A model generated the notes under the pieces. It saw only the letters and a program-made list of their open reading frames with translations, was not told the DNA's origin and ran no database searches. The translations under genes and the position numbers were made by a program. Positions 30,768 through 40,018 of a DNA stretch of 53,607 nt are shown here, piece after piece. Position 1 is the stretch's first letter. Every line of letters begins with the position of its first letter. The stretch is taken from the NCBI GenBank assembly GCA_902826945.1, contig CADEGS010000008.1, positions 1 through 53,607 on the forward strand, written 5' to 3'. The DNA is from an uncultured bacterium (GTDB lineage Bacteria > Planctomycetota > UBA1135 > GCA-002686595).

Positions 30768-33700
30768 GCGGCGCGGGGGGAGCGCCGCGCCCGGGCGCGG
30801 ACGCCGCCTTCGAGCGGCTGCGCGCGGCCTTCGAGGAGGCGCAGGCGCTCGAGGGAGGCGCGCGCGAGGCCTTCCTGGCCGAGCTCGCCGCGCGCGACGC
30901 GGCGCTCGCCGGCGAGGTGGCGCGCATGCTCGCCGCCGCCGAGGGCGCGCAGGAGTTCCTGGAGCCGCCGGTGCTCGCGCCGCTCGACGACGAGCCCGCG
31001 GCGGCCGGCGCGCGCATCGGCGGCTGCCGGATCGTGCGGCCGCTCGGGCGCGGCGGCATGGGCACGGTGTACGAGGCGCTGCAGGAGCGCCCGCACCGCC
31101 GCGTCGCGCTGAAGACGATGAACCCGGGGCTGCTGACCGCGTCGGCGCTGCGGCGTTTCCGCTGGGAGTCGGAGGTGCTGGCGCACCTGCGCCACCCGGG
31201 CATCGCGCAGGTCTACGAGGCCGGCGTCGAGACGGGCCCGGGCGGCGTCGAGACGCCCTGGTTCTCGATGGAGTTCATCGATGGCGCGCAAGACCTGGTC
31301 GCGCACGCGCGCGAGCGCCGGCTCCCGCGGCGCGCGGCGCTCGAGCTCTTCCTCGCCGTCGTCGAGGCCGTGCACTTCGCGCACCAGAAGGGCGTGCTGC
31401 ACCGCGACCTGAAGCCGGCCAACGTGCTCGTCGGCCGCGACGGGCGGCCGAAGGTGATCGACTTCGGCGTGGCGCGCGTGGCGCGCGACGGCGAGGAGGC
31501 GTTCGCGACGCACACCGGCGAGCTGGTCGGCACGCTCGCGCACATGAGCCCCGAGCAGCTCGGCGGCGACCCGCGCGACGTGGACGCGAAGAGCGACGTG
31601 TACGCGCTCGGGCTGCTCTTGCACGAGCTCCTGTGCGGGACGCGGCCGTACGACCTGGCGGGCCTGCCGCTCGCGGACGCCGCGCGCGTGATCCAGGAGC
31701 GGCCGCCCGCGATCCCCGCGACGCTCCCCCCGGAGCTGCGCTGGATCCTCCTGCGCGCGCTCGAGAAGGAGCCCGCGCGCCGCTACGCCTCGGCGGCCGA
31801 GCTCGGCCACGACGTCGCGCGCGCCCTGCGCGACGAGCCCGTGCTGGCCGGACCGCCGAGCACCTGGTACCGCGCGAGCAAGTTCGTGCGCCGCCACCGC
31901 CTGCCCGTGGCGGCCGGCGCGGCGGTGGCCGTGTCGCTCGCCGCCGGGCTGGTGCTGGCCACGCTCAACTCGGTGCGCGCCGCGAACGAGGCGGAGAAGT
32001 TCGAGCGCGTCAGCCGCGTGCTGCAGCGCACGCTGGCCTCGGTGCTGCCCGAGGAGCAGGGGCGCGACGCGCGCGTGGTGGACCTGCTCGAGCACCTCGC
32101 GCGCGAGATCGACGCGGAGGTCGGCGAGCGCGCCGTCGCCGCCAGCCTGCAGGGCACGCTGGCGCAGAGCTACCTCGCGCTCGGCCTCTACGACGAGGCC
32201 GAGGCGCAGGCGACGCGCGCGCTGGCGTCGTGGGACGCGGCCGGGCCGGGCGGCGGCGCGGAGCGCCTCGCGGCCGAGGACGCGCTGGCGCAGGCGCAGA
32301 TCCGGCTCGGGCGGCTCGACGACGCGGCCGCGAGCGTCGCGCGCGGCCGCGCCGAGGCGCTGCGCGCGGAGGGTCCCGACGGCGAGGCGGCGCTGCGCTT
32401 CGACCTGCACGCGGCGGCGATCGCGCTCGCGCGCTCGGACCTCGCGACGGCGCTGCGCGGCGCCGCGGACGCGCGCCAGCGCGCCGTCGCCCGCTTCGGC
32501 CCGGACGCCGCGGTCACGATCGAGAGCCTCGAGGTCGAGGTCGACGCGCTGCGCGCCGCGAGCGAGCTCGACCGCGCGCGGGCGCAGGCCGAGGCGCTGC
32601 TCGAGGCGCGCCGCCGCCACGACGGCGTGCAGAGCCCGCAGGCGCTGCTCGCCGCCGTGCGCCTGGCGCGCATCGAGCGCGAGCTCGGGCGGCTCCCCGC
32701 GGCGGAGGCGCTCTTGCTCGAGACGATCGGCCCTTTGCGCGAGGTCCTCGGCGAGGGCCACGAGCGCGTGCTCGGCGCGCTGAACGACCTGGCCGTCGTC
32801 TACTACGAGTCCCACCAGAGCGCCCGCGCGGGCGACCTGTTCGCCTTCGTGCTCGAGGCGCTCGAGCCGCGCTACGCGCCGGACCACCCCGAGGTGCTGC
32901 TCCTGCGCCGCAACCTCGAGAGCGTGCGCAACACGCTCGGCGAGGGCACGCAGGCGAGCGAGGCCTCGCTGCGCGCCGTGCTCGAGAGCACGCGCCGGCT
33001 GTTCGGGCCCGACCACGTGCGCACGCTCGGCACCGAGCGCAACCTCGGCTTCGCGCTCGTGCGGCGCGGCGACCTGGCGGGCGCGGAGCCCTTGCTCGAG
33101 CACGCGCTCGCGACCTGCCGGCGCGTGCTGCCGCCCGACCACGTCCTGACGCTGCACTGCCTGGCCGCGCGCGCCTACCTGCACTTCCAGCGCGGCGAGT
33201 ACGCGCAGGCGGTGCCGCTCGAGGAGGAGGCGCTGGCCGGCTACCTGCGCCGCCTCGGGCCGACCTCCGAGGACGCACGCCAGACGGCGGCGAACCTGGC
33301 CGCCGCTCTGACCTCGTCGGGCCGCGTGGCCGAGGCCATCCCGGTGCTCGAGCGCAGCCTGCGCACCGAGCGCGAGCTGTGCGCGCCCGGCGACCCGCGC
33401 CTGCTCGTGATGACGATCAACCTGGGCGACGCGCTCCTGCGCCACGGCGACCTGGCGCAGGCGGAGGAGGTGCTCGCGGGCGGCCTCTCCGCCGCCATCG
33501 AGGAGGGGCGCGAGGCCGCGCCGGAGACGCGCCACTGCATGGGCCTCCTGGCGCAGGTGCTCGCCGCCGCCGGGCAGCGCGAGGAGGCGCTGGCGCTGCT
33601 CGAGGAGGTCTTCGCCGAGCGCCCCGTCGAGACCGAGCTGCCGCTGCCCGTCCACCTCGCGCTGCGCTGCGACTACGGCGTGCGGCTCTACGAGGCGCGC

Positions 33701-33880
33701 CGCTTCGACGAGTCCGAGCGCCAGCTCCGCATCGCGGACGAGGCGGCCGCCGGCCTCGGCGCCGGCATCGCCCGCGCCGCGATCCGCGGCGCGCTGGCCG
33801 AGCTCTACCGCCGCTGGCAGCGCCCCGACGAGGCCGAGCGCTGGCGCGCGCTCGCGCGCGAGGCGGCGGAGGGCGGCTGA
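30764..33880 (+). CDS. Serine/threonine protein kinase with C-terminal TPR region
   Basis: A 1038-aa kinase translationally coupled to the ECF sigma gene. The glycine loop is LGRGGMGTVYEAL (from residue 94), the ATP lysine K117 (VALKTMN), the catalytic loop LHRDLKPANV with D215, and DFG at D233. The segment GTLAHMSPEQL closes the activation loop. A single transmembrane helix (VAAGAAVAVSLAAGLVLA, about 380-400) separates the kinase from about 600 residues of TPR-like helices with kinesin-light-chain-type endings (FGPDHVRTLGTERNLG, ELCAPGDPRLLVMTINLG). The N-terminal ~85 residues (FERLRAAFEEAQALEGG) match the short helical region before the kinase domain in sigma-linked planctomycete kinases. 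All catalytic residues are intact. Confidence 0.94.
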   Translation: MSGAGGAPRPGADAAFERLRAAFEEAQALEGGAREAFLAELAARDAALAGEVARMLAAAEGAQEFLEPPVLAPLDDEPAAAGARIGGCRIVRPLGRGGMGTVYEALQERPHRRVALKTMNPGLLTASALRRFRWESEVLAHLRHPGIAQVYEAGVETGPGGVETPWFSMEFIDGAQDLVAHARERRLPRRAALELFLAVVEAVHFAHQKGVLHRDLKPANVLVGRDGRPKVIDFGVARVARDGEEAFATHTGELVGTLAHMSPEQLGGDPRDVDAKSDVYALGLLLHELLCGTRPYDLAGLPLADAARVIQERPPAIPATLPPELRWILLRALEKEPARRYASAAELGHDVARALRDEPVLAGPPSTWYRASKFVRRHRLPVAAGAAVAVSLAAGLVLATLNSVRAANEAEKFERVSRVLQRTLASVLPEEQGRDARVVDLLEHLAREIDAEVGERAVAASLQGTLAQSYLALGLYDEAEAQATRALASWDAAGPGGGAERLAAEDALAQAQIRLGRLDDAAASVARGRAEALRAEGPDGEAALRFDLHAAAIALARSDLATALRGAADARQRAVARFGPDAAVTIESLEVEVDALRAASELDRARAQAEALLEARRRHDGVQSPQALLAAVRLARIERELGRLPAAEALLLETIGPLREVLGEGHERVLGALNDLAVVYYESHQSARAGDLFAFVLEALEPRYAPDHPEVLLLRRNLESVRNTLGEGTQASEASLRAVLESTRRLFGPDHVRTLGTERNLGFALVRRGDLAGAEPLLEHALATCRRVLPPDHVLTLHCLAARAYLHFQRGEYAQAVPLEEEALAGYLRRLGPTSEDARQTAANLAAALTSSGRVAEAIPVLERSLRTERELCAPGDPRLLVMTINLGDALLRHGDLAQAEEVLAGGLSAAIEEGREAAPETRHCMGLLAQVLAAAGQREEALALLEEVFAERPVETELPLPVHLALRCDYGVRLYEARRFDESERQLRIADEAAAGLGAGIARAAIRGALAELYRRWQRPDEAERWRALAREAAEGG

Positions 33881-34215
33881 GCGTTGCTCGTCATCCCGTC
33901 CTGCCCGGTGCGGATGCGCGGCCGATTCTTCCTCCAGGTCGACGAGCTCGTAGTGCCGTCATCCTCCGCCGCTGCCACCGTCGGCCGGTCACGGACCGAG
34001 GATCGGAGTCGAGCGTCGTGGAAAGCCCCGCCGGGCCGGCTCTTCCGTGTCGCGCGCGCGGTCTTCGACCTCACGCCAAGTCCCTGGCGGGCGTCGAGTT
34101 GCGCTCGCTCCCCCGCATTTGTTCGTCCGTCGCGGAGAGCGGTGACACGCCCCGGTCAGGGCGGCCGCGACCCGCGCCGCTCCGCCGCGCTCCTCCACCA
34201 GACGCCCCCGATCGC
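33881..34215. other. Gene-free intergenic region
   Basis: A stretch of 335 bp between the kinase stop and the VCBS gene. It is less GC-biased than the coding regions and shows no codon-position pattern. A 111-residue plus frame from a TTG at 33884 covers it but has no RBS or recognisable sequence. No clear promoter or terminator is visible. Confidence 0.5.
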
Positions 34216-36078
34216 ATGAAGACCTCCGTCTCCCTCCGCCCCCTCCTGCGCACCGGTGCTGCGGTCGTCCTGGCGACCGCGGGCGCGACCCAGCAGCACG
34301 CCCCGGTCTACCCGCCGGGCGTTCTGCCCTGGCCCCAGAGCATGGCCCAGGGAGCCTTCCGCCGCGTGGTGCTGGGCAGCTTCACGTGGGACCACGCGAC
34401 CCAGGTGCTGGTCCTGCGCGAGGACGACGCCGCCAACCCCCCGGTCAACGTGCCCGTGCTCGTCTTCGACCCCATGGGCTTCAGCGGTGCCTTTCACGAG
34501 CTGCCGGTCACCACGAGCTGGACCGACGTCGCCTGCTTCCCGAGCACCGGTGGGAAGGACCGCATCGTCTACACGGACACGGACGGCGACTCCGAGACGA
34601 GCACGGACGGCCTGTGGATCGCGTCCTACGACGACTTGGACGGGGGGCTCGAGGACGAGGAGCAGCTCGGCAGCGGGAGCTGGGTCGGCGCGGACCACCT
34701 GGTCGTGGTCGACATCGACGCCGACGGCGACCTCGACATCGCCGCCCTCGACGCCATCCGGCGCAACGTGCTGACGATGGAGAACACGGGCGGCGGCAGC
34801 TTCACCGGCGGCCCGACCTTCTCCTTCGCGGTCGACGTGACCGCCTTCGCCTTCGGGGACTTCAACCGCAGCTCGACCTCGGTCGAGCTGTGCGTGCTCT
34901 TGCCCAACAAGATCCGCTTCTACGACGTCGACACGCAGACGCTCCTCAAGGCCTGGACCGCGAGCGTCGGCGGCGGCCTCCTGACCGCGATGCGGCGCCA
35001 GGACGGCCCCGACGGCGACATGGCGGTGATCGCCGCGGACCTGGGCGGGCAGGGCGAGTGGGAGCTCTTCGCCGCCGATGCCGCCAGCCTCGAGCCCTCG
35101 ATCGACCTGTACCTCGCACCCGACACCGGCAGCCCGACGACCTGGGTGGAGCCGACCTCGCTGACGGCCGTCGATCGCGACGGAGACGGCTACCAGGAGC
35201 TGGTCGTGATGCGCGTGCTGGACTTCGCCGCAGCCTATGCCTTCGAAAGCGATTGGGACGACGTGGCCGAGACGCACTTCTCCGGGGCTCACGACCTGTG
35301 GGACCTCGACGGGGACCCCGGCACCTCGACGCCCGACGACCGCGCCGCGCCCGCCACGCTGCCCCTGGCGGCCGGGGAGGGTCCGGGAGCCGTGTTCGCG
35401 CTCGACTTCGCGAACGTCCTCTACGTGATCCCCGTCATCGGCGGGTCGACCTCGTCGCAGGTGGCGATGGACTACTTCACCGATGCCCACTTCTATCCCT
35501 CCGCGGTGTCGGGGGGGACGGTGCGCGTCCGGGTCACGCTGCCCGACGAGCTGGGCGACTTCAACCACGTCCACGTCGTGCTGTGGGAGCAGCCGGATCC
35601 CTGGATGGGGAACCAGGTGAGCCGCTTCGCGCTCGCGAGCAAGGTCTTCCCGGTCTCGGAGGCGGCGAGCCCGAACCTGTGGTACTTCGACCTCGAGGTC
35701 GACGAGAACGACAACGAGGACGTCTGGACCTCGAAGCGCCACTACTACTTCGTGGTGCGCCTGGTCGAGACGAGCAACTCCGGCTCCTCGGGGCCGGCGA
35801 CCATCGTGCAGTCCGGGCAGGCGTTCCGCGTCGGCGCGACGGTGCGCACGTCGTGCAGCGACACCGCGTACTCGAGCTACCTCCTCTCGCTCTCGAGCTG
35901 GATCGAGGAGGAGGAGGTCCTCCGCATCGGCGAGGGCGTCTGCGGGTACACGGGCGCGCCGGACACCATCGGCGCCTACGTCACCCTGGGCCAGCTGCCG
36001 GGCTTCCAGGGCTCGCCGCCGATCCAGCCGTACCCGACCTTCTCGACGATGGTCGGCACGTGGGAGGAGGAGGAGTAG
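34216..36078 (+). CDS. Exported VCBS/FG-GAP-type repeat protein
   Basis: A 620-aa protein. The N-terminus is a signal peptide (KTSVSLRPLLRTGAAVVLATAGA) starting at ATG 34216. The middle holds integrin-like repeats with acidic loops: YTDTDGDSETSTDG, VVDIDADGDLDIAALDA and VDRDGDGYQELVV. The C-terminal third has strands rich in Val/Thr (GTVRVRVTLPDELGDFNHVHVV) and two Cys (CSDTAYSSYLL, VCGYTGAPD) that could form a disulphide. It ends in WEEEE. The C-terminal domain shared by the other two FG-GAP proteins is absent. Base composition is visibly less GC-rich than its neighbours, perhaps because of its Asp/Asn/Thr/Phe-rich composition. It is a probable surface or extracellular protein; the function is unknown. 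Confidence 0.88.
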   Translation: MKTSVSLRPLLRTGAAVVLATAGATQQHAPVYPPGVLPWPQSMAQGAFRRVVLGSFTWDHATQVLVLREDDAANPPVNVPVLVFDPMGFSGAFHELPVTTSWTDVACFPSTGGKDRIVYTDTDGDSETSTDGLWIASYDDLDGGLEDEEQLGSGSWVGADHLVVVDIDADGDLDIAALDAIRRNVLTMENTGGGSFTGGPTFSFAVDVTAFAFGDFNRSSTSVELCVLLPNKIRFYDVDTQTLLKAWTASVGGGLLTAMRRQDGPDGDMAVIAADLGGQGEWELFAADAASLEPSIDLYLAPDTGSPTTWVEPTSLTAVDRDGDGYQELVVMRVLDFAAAYAFESDWDDVAETHFSGAHDLWDLDGDPGTSTPDDRAAPATLPLAAGEGPGAVFALDFANVLYVIPVIGGSTSSQVAMDYFTDAHFYPSAVSGGTVRVRVTLPDELGDFNHVHVVLWEQPDPWMGNQVSRFALASKVFPVSEAASPNLWYFDLEVDENDNEDVWTSKRHYYFVVRLVETSNSGSSGPATIVQSGQAFRVGATVRTSCSDTAYSSYLLSLSSWIEEEEVLRIGEGVCGYTGAPDTIGAYVTLGQLPGFQGSPPIQPYPTFSTMVGTWEEEE

Positions 36079-36096
36079 CGTCCCGGGCCGTCGGCG

Positions 36097-38715
36097 TCAG
36101 TCGCCGAAGACCAGCGGGACGTGACCCGCGCCGACGACCTGCAGGTGCGCGGCCTCGAGCCGCGCCCAGGGGTCGTCGGCGGGCTGCTCCGCGCGCGCGC
36201 GCCGCAGGGCCTCGGCCGGCGGCGAGCCCGCGCGCAGCTCGGCGTGGACGCGCTCGAAGAGCGCCAGGCTGCGCTCGAGCGCGAGCGGCGCGCGCGTCAG
36301 GACGACCGCGCGCGCGCCGGCGGCCAGCACGGCCCCGCCCAGGTGCGCCAGGTCGTCCTCACCGATGCGCCGCGGACCGAGCGCGGTGCCGCAGGCCGCG
36401 AGCACGACCAGGCCCGAGAGCTTCAGGCGCTCGAGGTCCTCGCAGCCGAAGAGCGAGGCGCCGTCCGCGTCCGACCCCAGGGCCAGCGCCGCGCCGCGCG
36501 TGCGGTGAGGATCGAAGACGCCGTGGGCCAGCACGTGCACGAGCGGGACGTCCTCGAGCGCGAGCGCGCGCACGCGTTCCGGCGTCGCGTCCAGCTCGAG
36601 CCGCACCCGGCGGGGATCGAACGCCCGCAGGAGCGGCGCGACGTCGGCGGGCTCCAGGTCGTGCGTCCACAGCCCGGGGAAGCGCGCGCGCACGTCGGCG
36701 GCCGGCTCGAGCGAGCCGAGCACGACGAGCTGCGCCGCGTCCGCGTCGCGGGCCCGCTCGCGCTCGGCGGTGGCTCGCCGCACGAGGTGCACGGCGAGCG
36801 GTAGCGTCGAGACCTCGTCCACCGCCTGGCGCTCGCCGAGGCGGCGCCCGTCCGCGAGCACGAGCGCCTCCGGCGGCACGCCCTCGAGGCAGCCCGCGCC
36901 CGCGATCGTGACCCGGCTCCAGCGCCGGAGCCGCGCGCGCAGCGGCTCGGGCAGGAGCCGCTCGCCCAGCGCGCTGCAGGCGGCATCGATCTCGGTCGCG
37001 CGGCGCGACGCGCTCACCTCGCGGCGTCCGGCGAGCGAGAGGTGGTGCGCCATGCGGCCCGCGACGCCCTGGAGCTGGCGGCGCAGGGTCTGGTAGCCCG
37101 GGACCTCGAAGACCTCGACCCCGGAGCGGTCGACCGCCAGCACGAGCAGCAGGCGCGCGCCGGGCAGGAACGCGAGCACGCCGCGCTCGTCGCCGTCGAG
37201 GAGCGCCGCCCGCAGCGCGCCCTGGTCGGTGTCGCCGAGGCCTTCCGCCAGCGCGACCGAGCCGCGCGCCTGGAGGTCGAGCAGCACGCCGAGCGCGCGC
37301 TCCGGTCCGCCCTCGCGCCCGTCGCGCAGGGTGAGCCGCACGAGCTCGACCGCGACCTCGCGCCGGCCGGTCGTGCCGAGGAAGTCGAGGCCGCCGGGCG
37401 GCCGCGGGACGGCGGCCCAGACCTCGAGCTGGCGTCGGAAGGCTGCCCCGAGCGCGTCGCGCAGGCGCGCGAGCTCCGCCGCGGGCGCGTCCGCCGCGAG
37501 CGCCACGCGCGCCTCGCAGGCCAGCGTCTGCGCGGCGGCTTCGACCGGCACCGACGGCAGGGCCTCGAGCACGGTCCGGGCGCGCGCGACGAGAGCGGCC
37601 GCGGGCTCGAGCTCGCCTGCCTCGCAGCGCAGGTCCGCGAGCGCGCGCAGCGCCTGGGCGCGCTGCAGCGGCGCCAGCTCCTGCCGCTCGAGGCAGCCCT
37701 CGAGGCGCTCGATGGCCGGCGCGGCGCGGTCCTCGTCGACGCGCGCGAGGGCCGCCAGCGCGGCGCCCTCGTAGAGCTCGAGGAGCGCCCCGGCGGCGTG
37801 CGGCAGCGCGGCTCGATCGATGGTCGCCTCGGCGTCCGCCGCTCCGGCCTCGCCCCCCGCGAGCGCGCGCAGCAGGCCCTCGAAGTCCTCGCCGCGCAGG
37901 AGGAGGTCGCAGCGGTGCAGCGTGTGCGCGAGGAGCAGAGCGGGGTCGCCGAGCGCGCGCGCCAGGCGGCCCTCCTGGTCGAGGTGCGGGCGCGCCTCCG
38001 CCAAGAGGCCCACCTCGAGCAGGACCTGGGCGCGCGTCCCGTGCATCCGGGCGCGCACCCAGTCGGGCGAACGCTCCCAGCCGGCCGCGGGGTCGGAGGG
38101 GAGCTCGCTCTCGAGCCGCGCGAGCTCGCGCTCGGCCTCCGCCCATTCGCCCGCGAGGCGCAGCGCGTCCGCGCGCGTCAGGCGCAGGAGGGCGTGCAGC
38201 TCGAGCTCGACCGGCGCCGCGGCCAGCGCGCGCTCGGCCACGCGCCGCGCGTCGTCCGCGCGGCTCTCCCGCAGCAGACGATCGGCCGCGGCGCAGCCAA
38301 GGGTGGCCGCGCTGGCGAGCTCGTCCGCCAGGACGAGCGCCTCGTGGCCGGTCTCGAACCACTCGAGCACGGGCAGCGGCTCGCCGTCGGGGCTCATCAG
38401 CGAGCCGATCGCGAGCCAGGCCCAGACGCCGCGCGCCTCGGCGCTGTCGACGAGCAACGGGCCCAGCTCCTCGAGCAGCGCCGCCGCGGCGACCGCGCGC
38501 TCGGCGGGCGGCCGGGCCGCGATCGCCGAGGCGCGCTCGGCGTACGAGGGCGTCCCGCCGGCCTGCGCCCCCGGCGCGCCGGCCGCGATCAGCGCGAGGC
38601 CCGCCGCGAGAAGCCCTCGGCCGAGGCGCGCGCGGTGCCGTCGGGCGCGACGCGCTCGAGCGTCCAGCGGATCTCGTCCGGCAGGCGCGTCGCCCGTTCG
38701 TCGCTCGGCTCCCAT
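36097..38715 (-). CDS. Exported CHAT-domain protease-like protein with TPR-like N-terminus
   Basis: An 872-aa protein. The C-terminal ~330 residues form a CHAT (caspase-like) domain: catalytic His H731 in VHVLAHGVFDPHRTRGAAL and Cys C775 in VVLAACGTALGPRR. It ends with the family-typical LQVVGAGHVPLVFGD. The N-terminal ~450 residues are helical, TPR-like (SAAERAV... RALADLRCEAGELEPAAALV). A hydrophobic segment LLAAGLALIAAGAPGAQA near residues 35-52 looks like a signal peptide, with an unusually long basic n-region if the ATG at 38715 is correct. Placing the start there makes the gene overlap the upstream membrane-protein gene by 127 bp in another frame. It is probably an exported peptidase or effector activated by the sigma-coupled pathway (inference). 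Confidence 0.85.
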   Translation of the reverse strand: MGAERRTGDAPAGRDPLDARARRARRHRARLGRGLLAAGLALIAAGAPGAQAGGTPSYAERASAIAARPPAERAVAAAALLEELGPLLVDSAEARGVWAWLAIGSLMSPDGEPLPVLEWFETGHEALVLADELASAATLGCAAADRLLRESRADDARRVAERALAAAPVELELHALLRLTRADALRLAGEWAEAERELARLESELPSDPAAGWERSPDWVRARMHGTRAQVLLEVGLLAEARPHLDQEGRLARALGDPALLLAHTLHRCDLLLRGEDFEGLLRALAGGEAGAADAEATIDRAALPHAAGALLELYEGAALAALARVDEDRAAPAIERLEGCLERQELAPLQRAQALRALADLRCEAGELEPAAALVARARTVLEALPSVPVEAAAQTLACEARVALAADAPAAELARLRDALGAAFRRQLEVWAAVPRPPGGLDFLGTTGRREVAVELVRLTLRDGREGGPERALGVLLDLQARGSVALAEGLGDTDQGALRAALLDGDERGVLAFLPGARLLLVLAVDRSGVEVFEVPGYQTLRRQLQGVAGRMAHHLSLAGRREVSASRRATEIDAACSALGERLLPEPLRARLRRWSRVTIAGAGCLEGVPPEALVLADGRRLGERQAVDEVSTLPLAVHLVRRATAERERARDADAAQLVVLGSLEPAADVRARFPGLWTHDLEPADVAPLLRAFDPRRVRLELDATPERVRALALEDVPLVHVLAHGVFDPHRTRGAALALGSDADGASLFGCEDLERLKLSGLVVLAACGTALGPRRIGEDDLAHLGGAVLAAGARAVVLTRAPLALERSLALFERVHAELRAGSPPAEALRRARAEQPADDPWARLEAAHLQVVGAGHVPLVFGD

Positions 38716-39353
38716 CGGTCCTCGGTCGTGATAGGGCTCTCGAGCGCCGGCTCGAGCGCGAGCGGGTCCGCGGCATCGAAGACGCGGACGCGGAAGCGCT
38801 CGCCGGCGGCCAGCTCGCCGCGCCATTGGAACACGAGGTCGTCCCCGAACGTGGGACCGGGCGCCACGAGCTCGAGCGTGTCCACGCCGAGCAGGCGCGG
38901 CGCGCCGTCCCCCAGCGGATCGCGCCAGGCCAGCCAGCGCACGCCGACGACGGCGAGCAGGAGCGCGGCCGCGCCGAGGGCCAGCGCGGTCCGGCGCCAT
39001 CGGGCGCGCGGCGCCTGGCCCCCTTGCGAGTGCGCCGCTTCGCCGTGCGGACGCTCGGCCGCCAGCCGCCGCAGCGCGGTCGCGACGCGCTCCTCGCCGG
39101 GGGCACTCTTCAGGCCGGCGGCACGCTCGAGGTCGCGGCGGGCCGTGCCGCCCGCCGCGTCGAGCGCGGCCGCCGCCGCACGCAGCTCCGCCAGGCGCTC
39201 GCGAGCGCCTGGCTCCTGCATGGCCCGCCGGACGGCGGGGTCGCCCTCGTCGCGCTGGCCGGCGCAGACCTCGGCCAGGAGCTGCCGGGTCGAGGGGTCG
39301 AGCTCGGGCGCCGGCTCCCGGGAGCCTTCCGACCACGCTCCGCGCGGGCTCAT
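38589..39353 (-). CDS. Single-pass membrane protein, candidate anti-sigma factor
   Basis: A 254-aa protein. Residues 1-95 are a helical cytoplasmic region without the Cys/His motif of zinc anti-sigma domains. One transmembrane helix follows (TALALGAAALLLAVVGVRWL, about 105-125). The exterior has about 120 residues that look like a fibronectin-type beta-sandwich (DDLVFQWRGELAAGERFRVRVFDA, then LPDEIRWTLERVAPDG). The ATG at 39353 overlaps the TGA of the ECF sigma gene (ATGA). Position, topology and coupling suggest it binds and restrains that sigma factor, but no known anti-sigma signature is visible, so this is inference. Its 3' end overlaps the start of the CHAT gene by 127 bp. Confidence 0.82.
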   Translation of the reverse strand: MSPRGAWSEGSREPAPELDPSTRQLLAEVCAGQRDEGDPAVRRAMQEPGARERLAELRAAAAALDAAGGTARRDLERAAGLKSAPGEERVATALRRLAAERPHGEAAHSQGGQAPRARWRRTALALGAAALLLAVVGVRWLAWRDPLGDGAPRLLGVDTLELVAPGPTFGDDLVFQWRGELAAGERFRVRVFDAADPLALEPALESPITTEDRWEPSDERATRLPDEIRWTLERVAPDGTARASAEGFSRRASR

Positions 39354-39910
39354 CGGGGCACCTCCCGGCGCCGGTTGCGCAGGAACGCGCCCAGCCGCTC
39401 GAGCCCGCGGTAGTAGCGCGACTTGACCGAGCTGGTCGGCTGGCCGAGGCGCTTGGCGACGGCGTCGAGCGAGAGGTCCTCGAAGTGCCTCATCCGGATG
39501 ATCTCCGCCTCCTCCGCCGGGACCCGGGACAGGCCGGCGTGCAGCTCCTCGTGTTCGAAGGGCTCCGCTCGGTCGCGCAGATCCGGAGAGCCCTCGTCGA
39601 GCTCCTGGTGCCGGCGCCGCTGGCGACGGCGCGCGGCGTTCATCAGCTGCAGGAGGCAGATGCGGTAGACCCAGCCGGCGAGCTCGGAGCGGCCCTCGTA
39701 CTCGGGAAGCTTCTGCCACACGAGGGCCAGCACGTCCTGGGACAGATCCGCCAGGTCGTGGTCGTCGAGCGGCCGCCCGAGGCGCGCGTTCTGGGCGGCG
39801 AGGATGCGCGGCACGCAGCGCATGCGCTCGATCAGGCTCTCCAGCGCGCCCGGCCGTCCGCCGAGGACGTCGCGCACGATCCGCAGGTCACGGTCGGGAG
39901 AGGGTCCCAT
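39350..39910 (-). CDS. ECF-type sigma factor of the CHAT operon
   Basis: A 186-aa sigma factor. Region 2: LADLSQDVLALVWQKLPEYEG followed by GWVYRICLLQLMNAARRR. Region 4: SRVPAEEAEIIRMRHFEDLS and the helix-turn-helix DAVAKRLGQPTSSVKSRYYRGL. It begins at ATG 39910, 17 nt after a TAGACT -10-like element. It overlaps the downstream membrane-protein gene by 4 nt. The three-gene order (sigma, membrane protein, CHAT) suggests signal-responsive expression of the exported CHAT protein. It is divergent from the secreted beta-helix gene at 40160. Confidence 0.93.
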   Translation of the reverse strand: MGPSPDRDLRIVRDVLGGRPGALESLIERMRCVPRILAAQNARLGRPLDDHDLADLSQDVLALVWQKLPEYEGRSELAGWVYRICLLQLMNAARRRQRRRHQELDEGSPDLRDRAEPFEHEELHAGLSRVPAEEAEIIRMRHFEDLSLDAVAKRLGQPTSSVKSRYYRGLERLGAFLRNRRREVPR

Positions 39911-39927
39911 GACAGGGCGTCGCGAGG

Positions 39928-39933
39928 AGTCTA
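39928..39933 (-). promoter_or_regulatory. -10-like TAGACT of the CHAT operon
   Basis: TAGACT on the minus strand, 17 nt upstream of the sigma ATG, is identical to the -10 before the FG-GAP gene (21962-21967). It gives a leader of about 10 nt. No -35 match is found. Confidence 0.4.
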
Positions 39934-39997
39934 GCAGCGCGGCGTGCGCGCCTCGTCACGATCGAGGCCCGACAGACGTGCCTCGACGCGGCGCGGC

Positions 39998-40018
39998 GGC
40001 CGAAGAATCCGGCCTTTT
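39998..40018 (+). terminator. Weak terminator-like hairpin upstream of the beta-helix gene
   Basis: GGCCG, 7-nt loop, CGGCC (39998-40014), then TTTT. It lies 142 nt before ATG 40160 on the same strand and could end a short leader transcript. The stem is only 5 bp. Confidence 0.3.

Noticed and set aside
33884..34219. A 111-residue plus-strand frame from a TTG start
   Set aside because: No Shine-Dalgarno, atypical composition, no recognisable sequence, and it runs into the start of the VCBS gene.
34216..36078. Horizontal transfer because of lower GC
   Set aside because: The reduced GC follows the Asp/Asn/Thr/Phe-rich composition of this secreted protein and recurs in the beta-helix gene. There are no mobile-element remnants or flanking repeats.
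38589..39336. Extending the CHAT gene upstream to 39336
   Set aside because: The upstream part of that frame is Arg/Pro/Gly-rich shadow sequence of the membrane-protein gene; the first start before the hydrophobic export signal is 38715.
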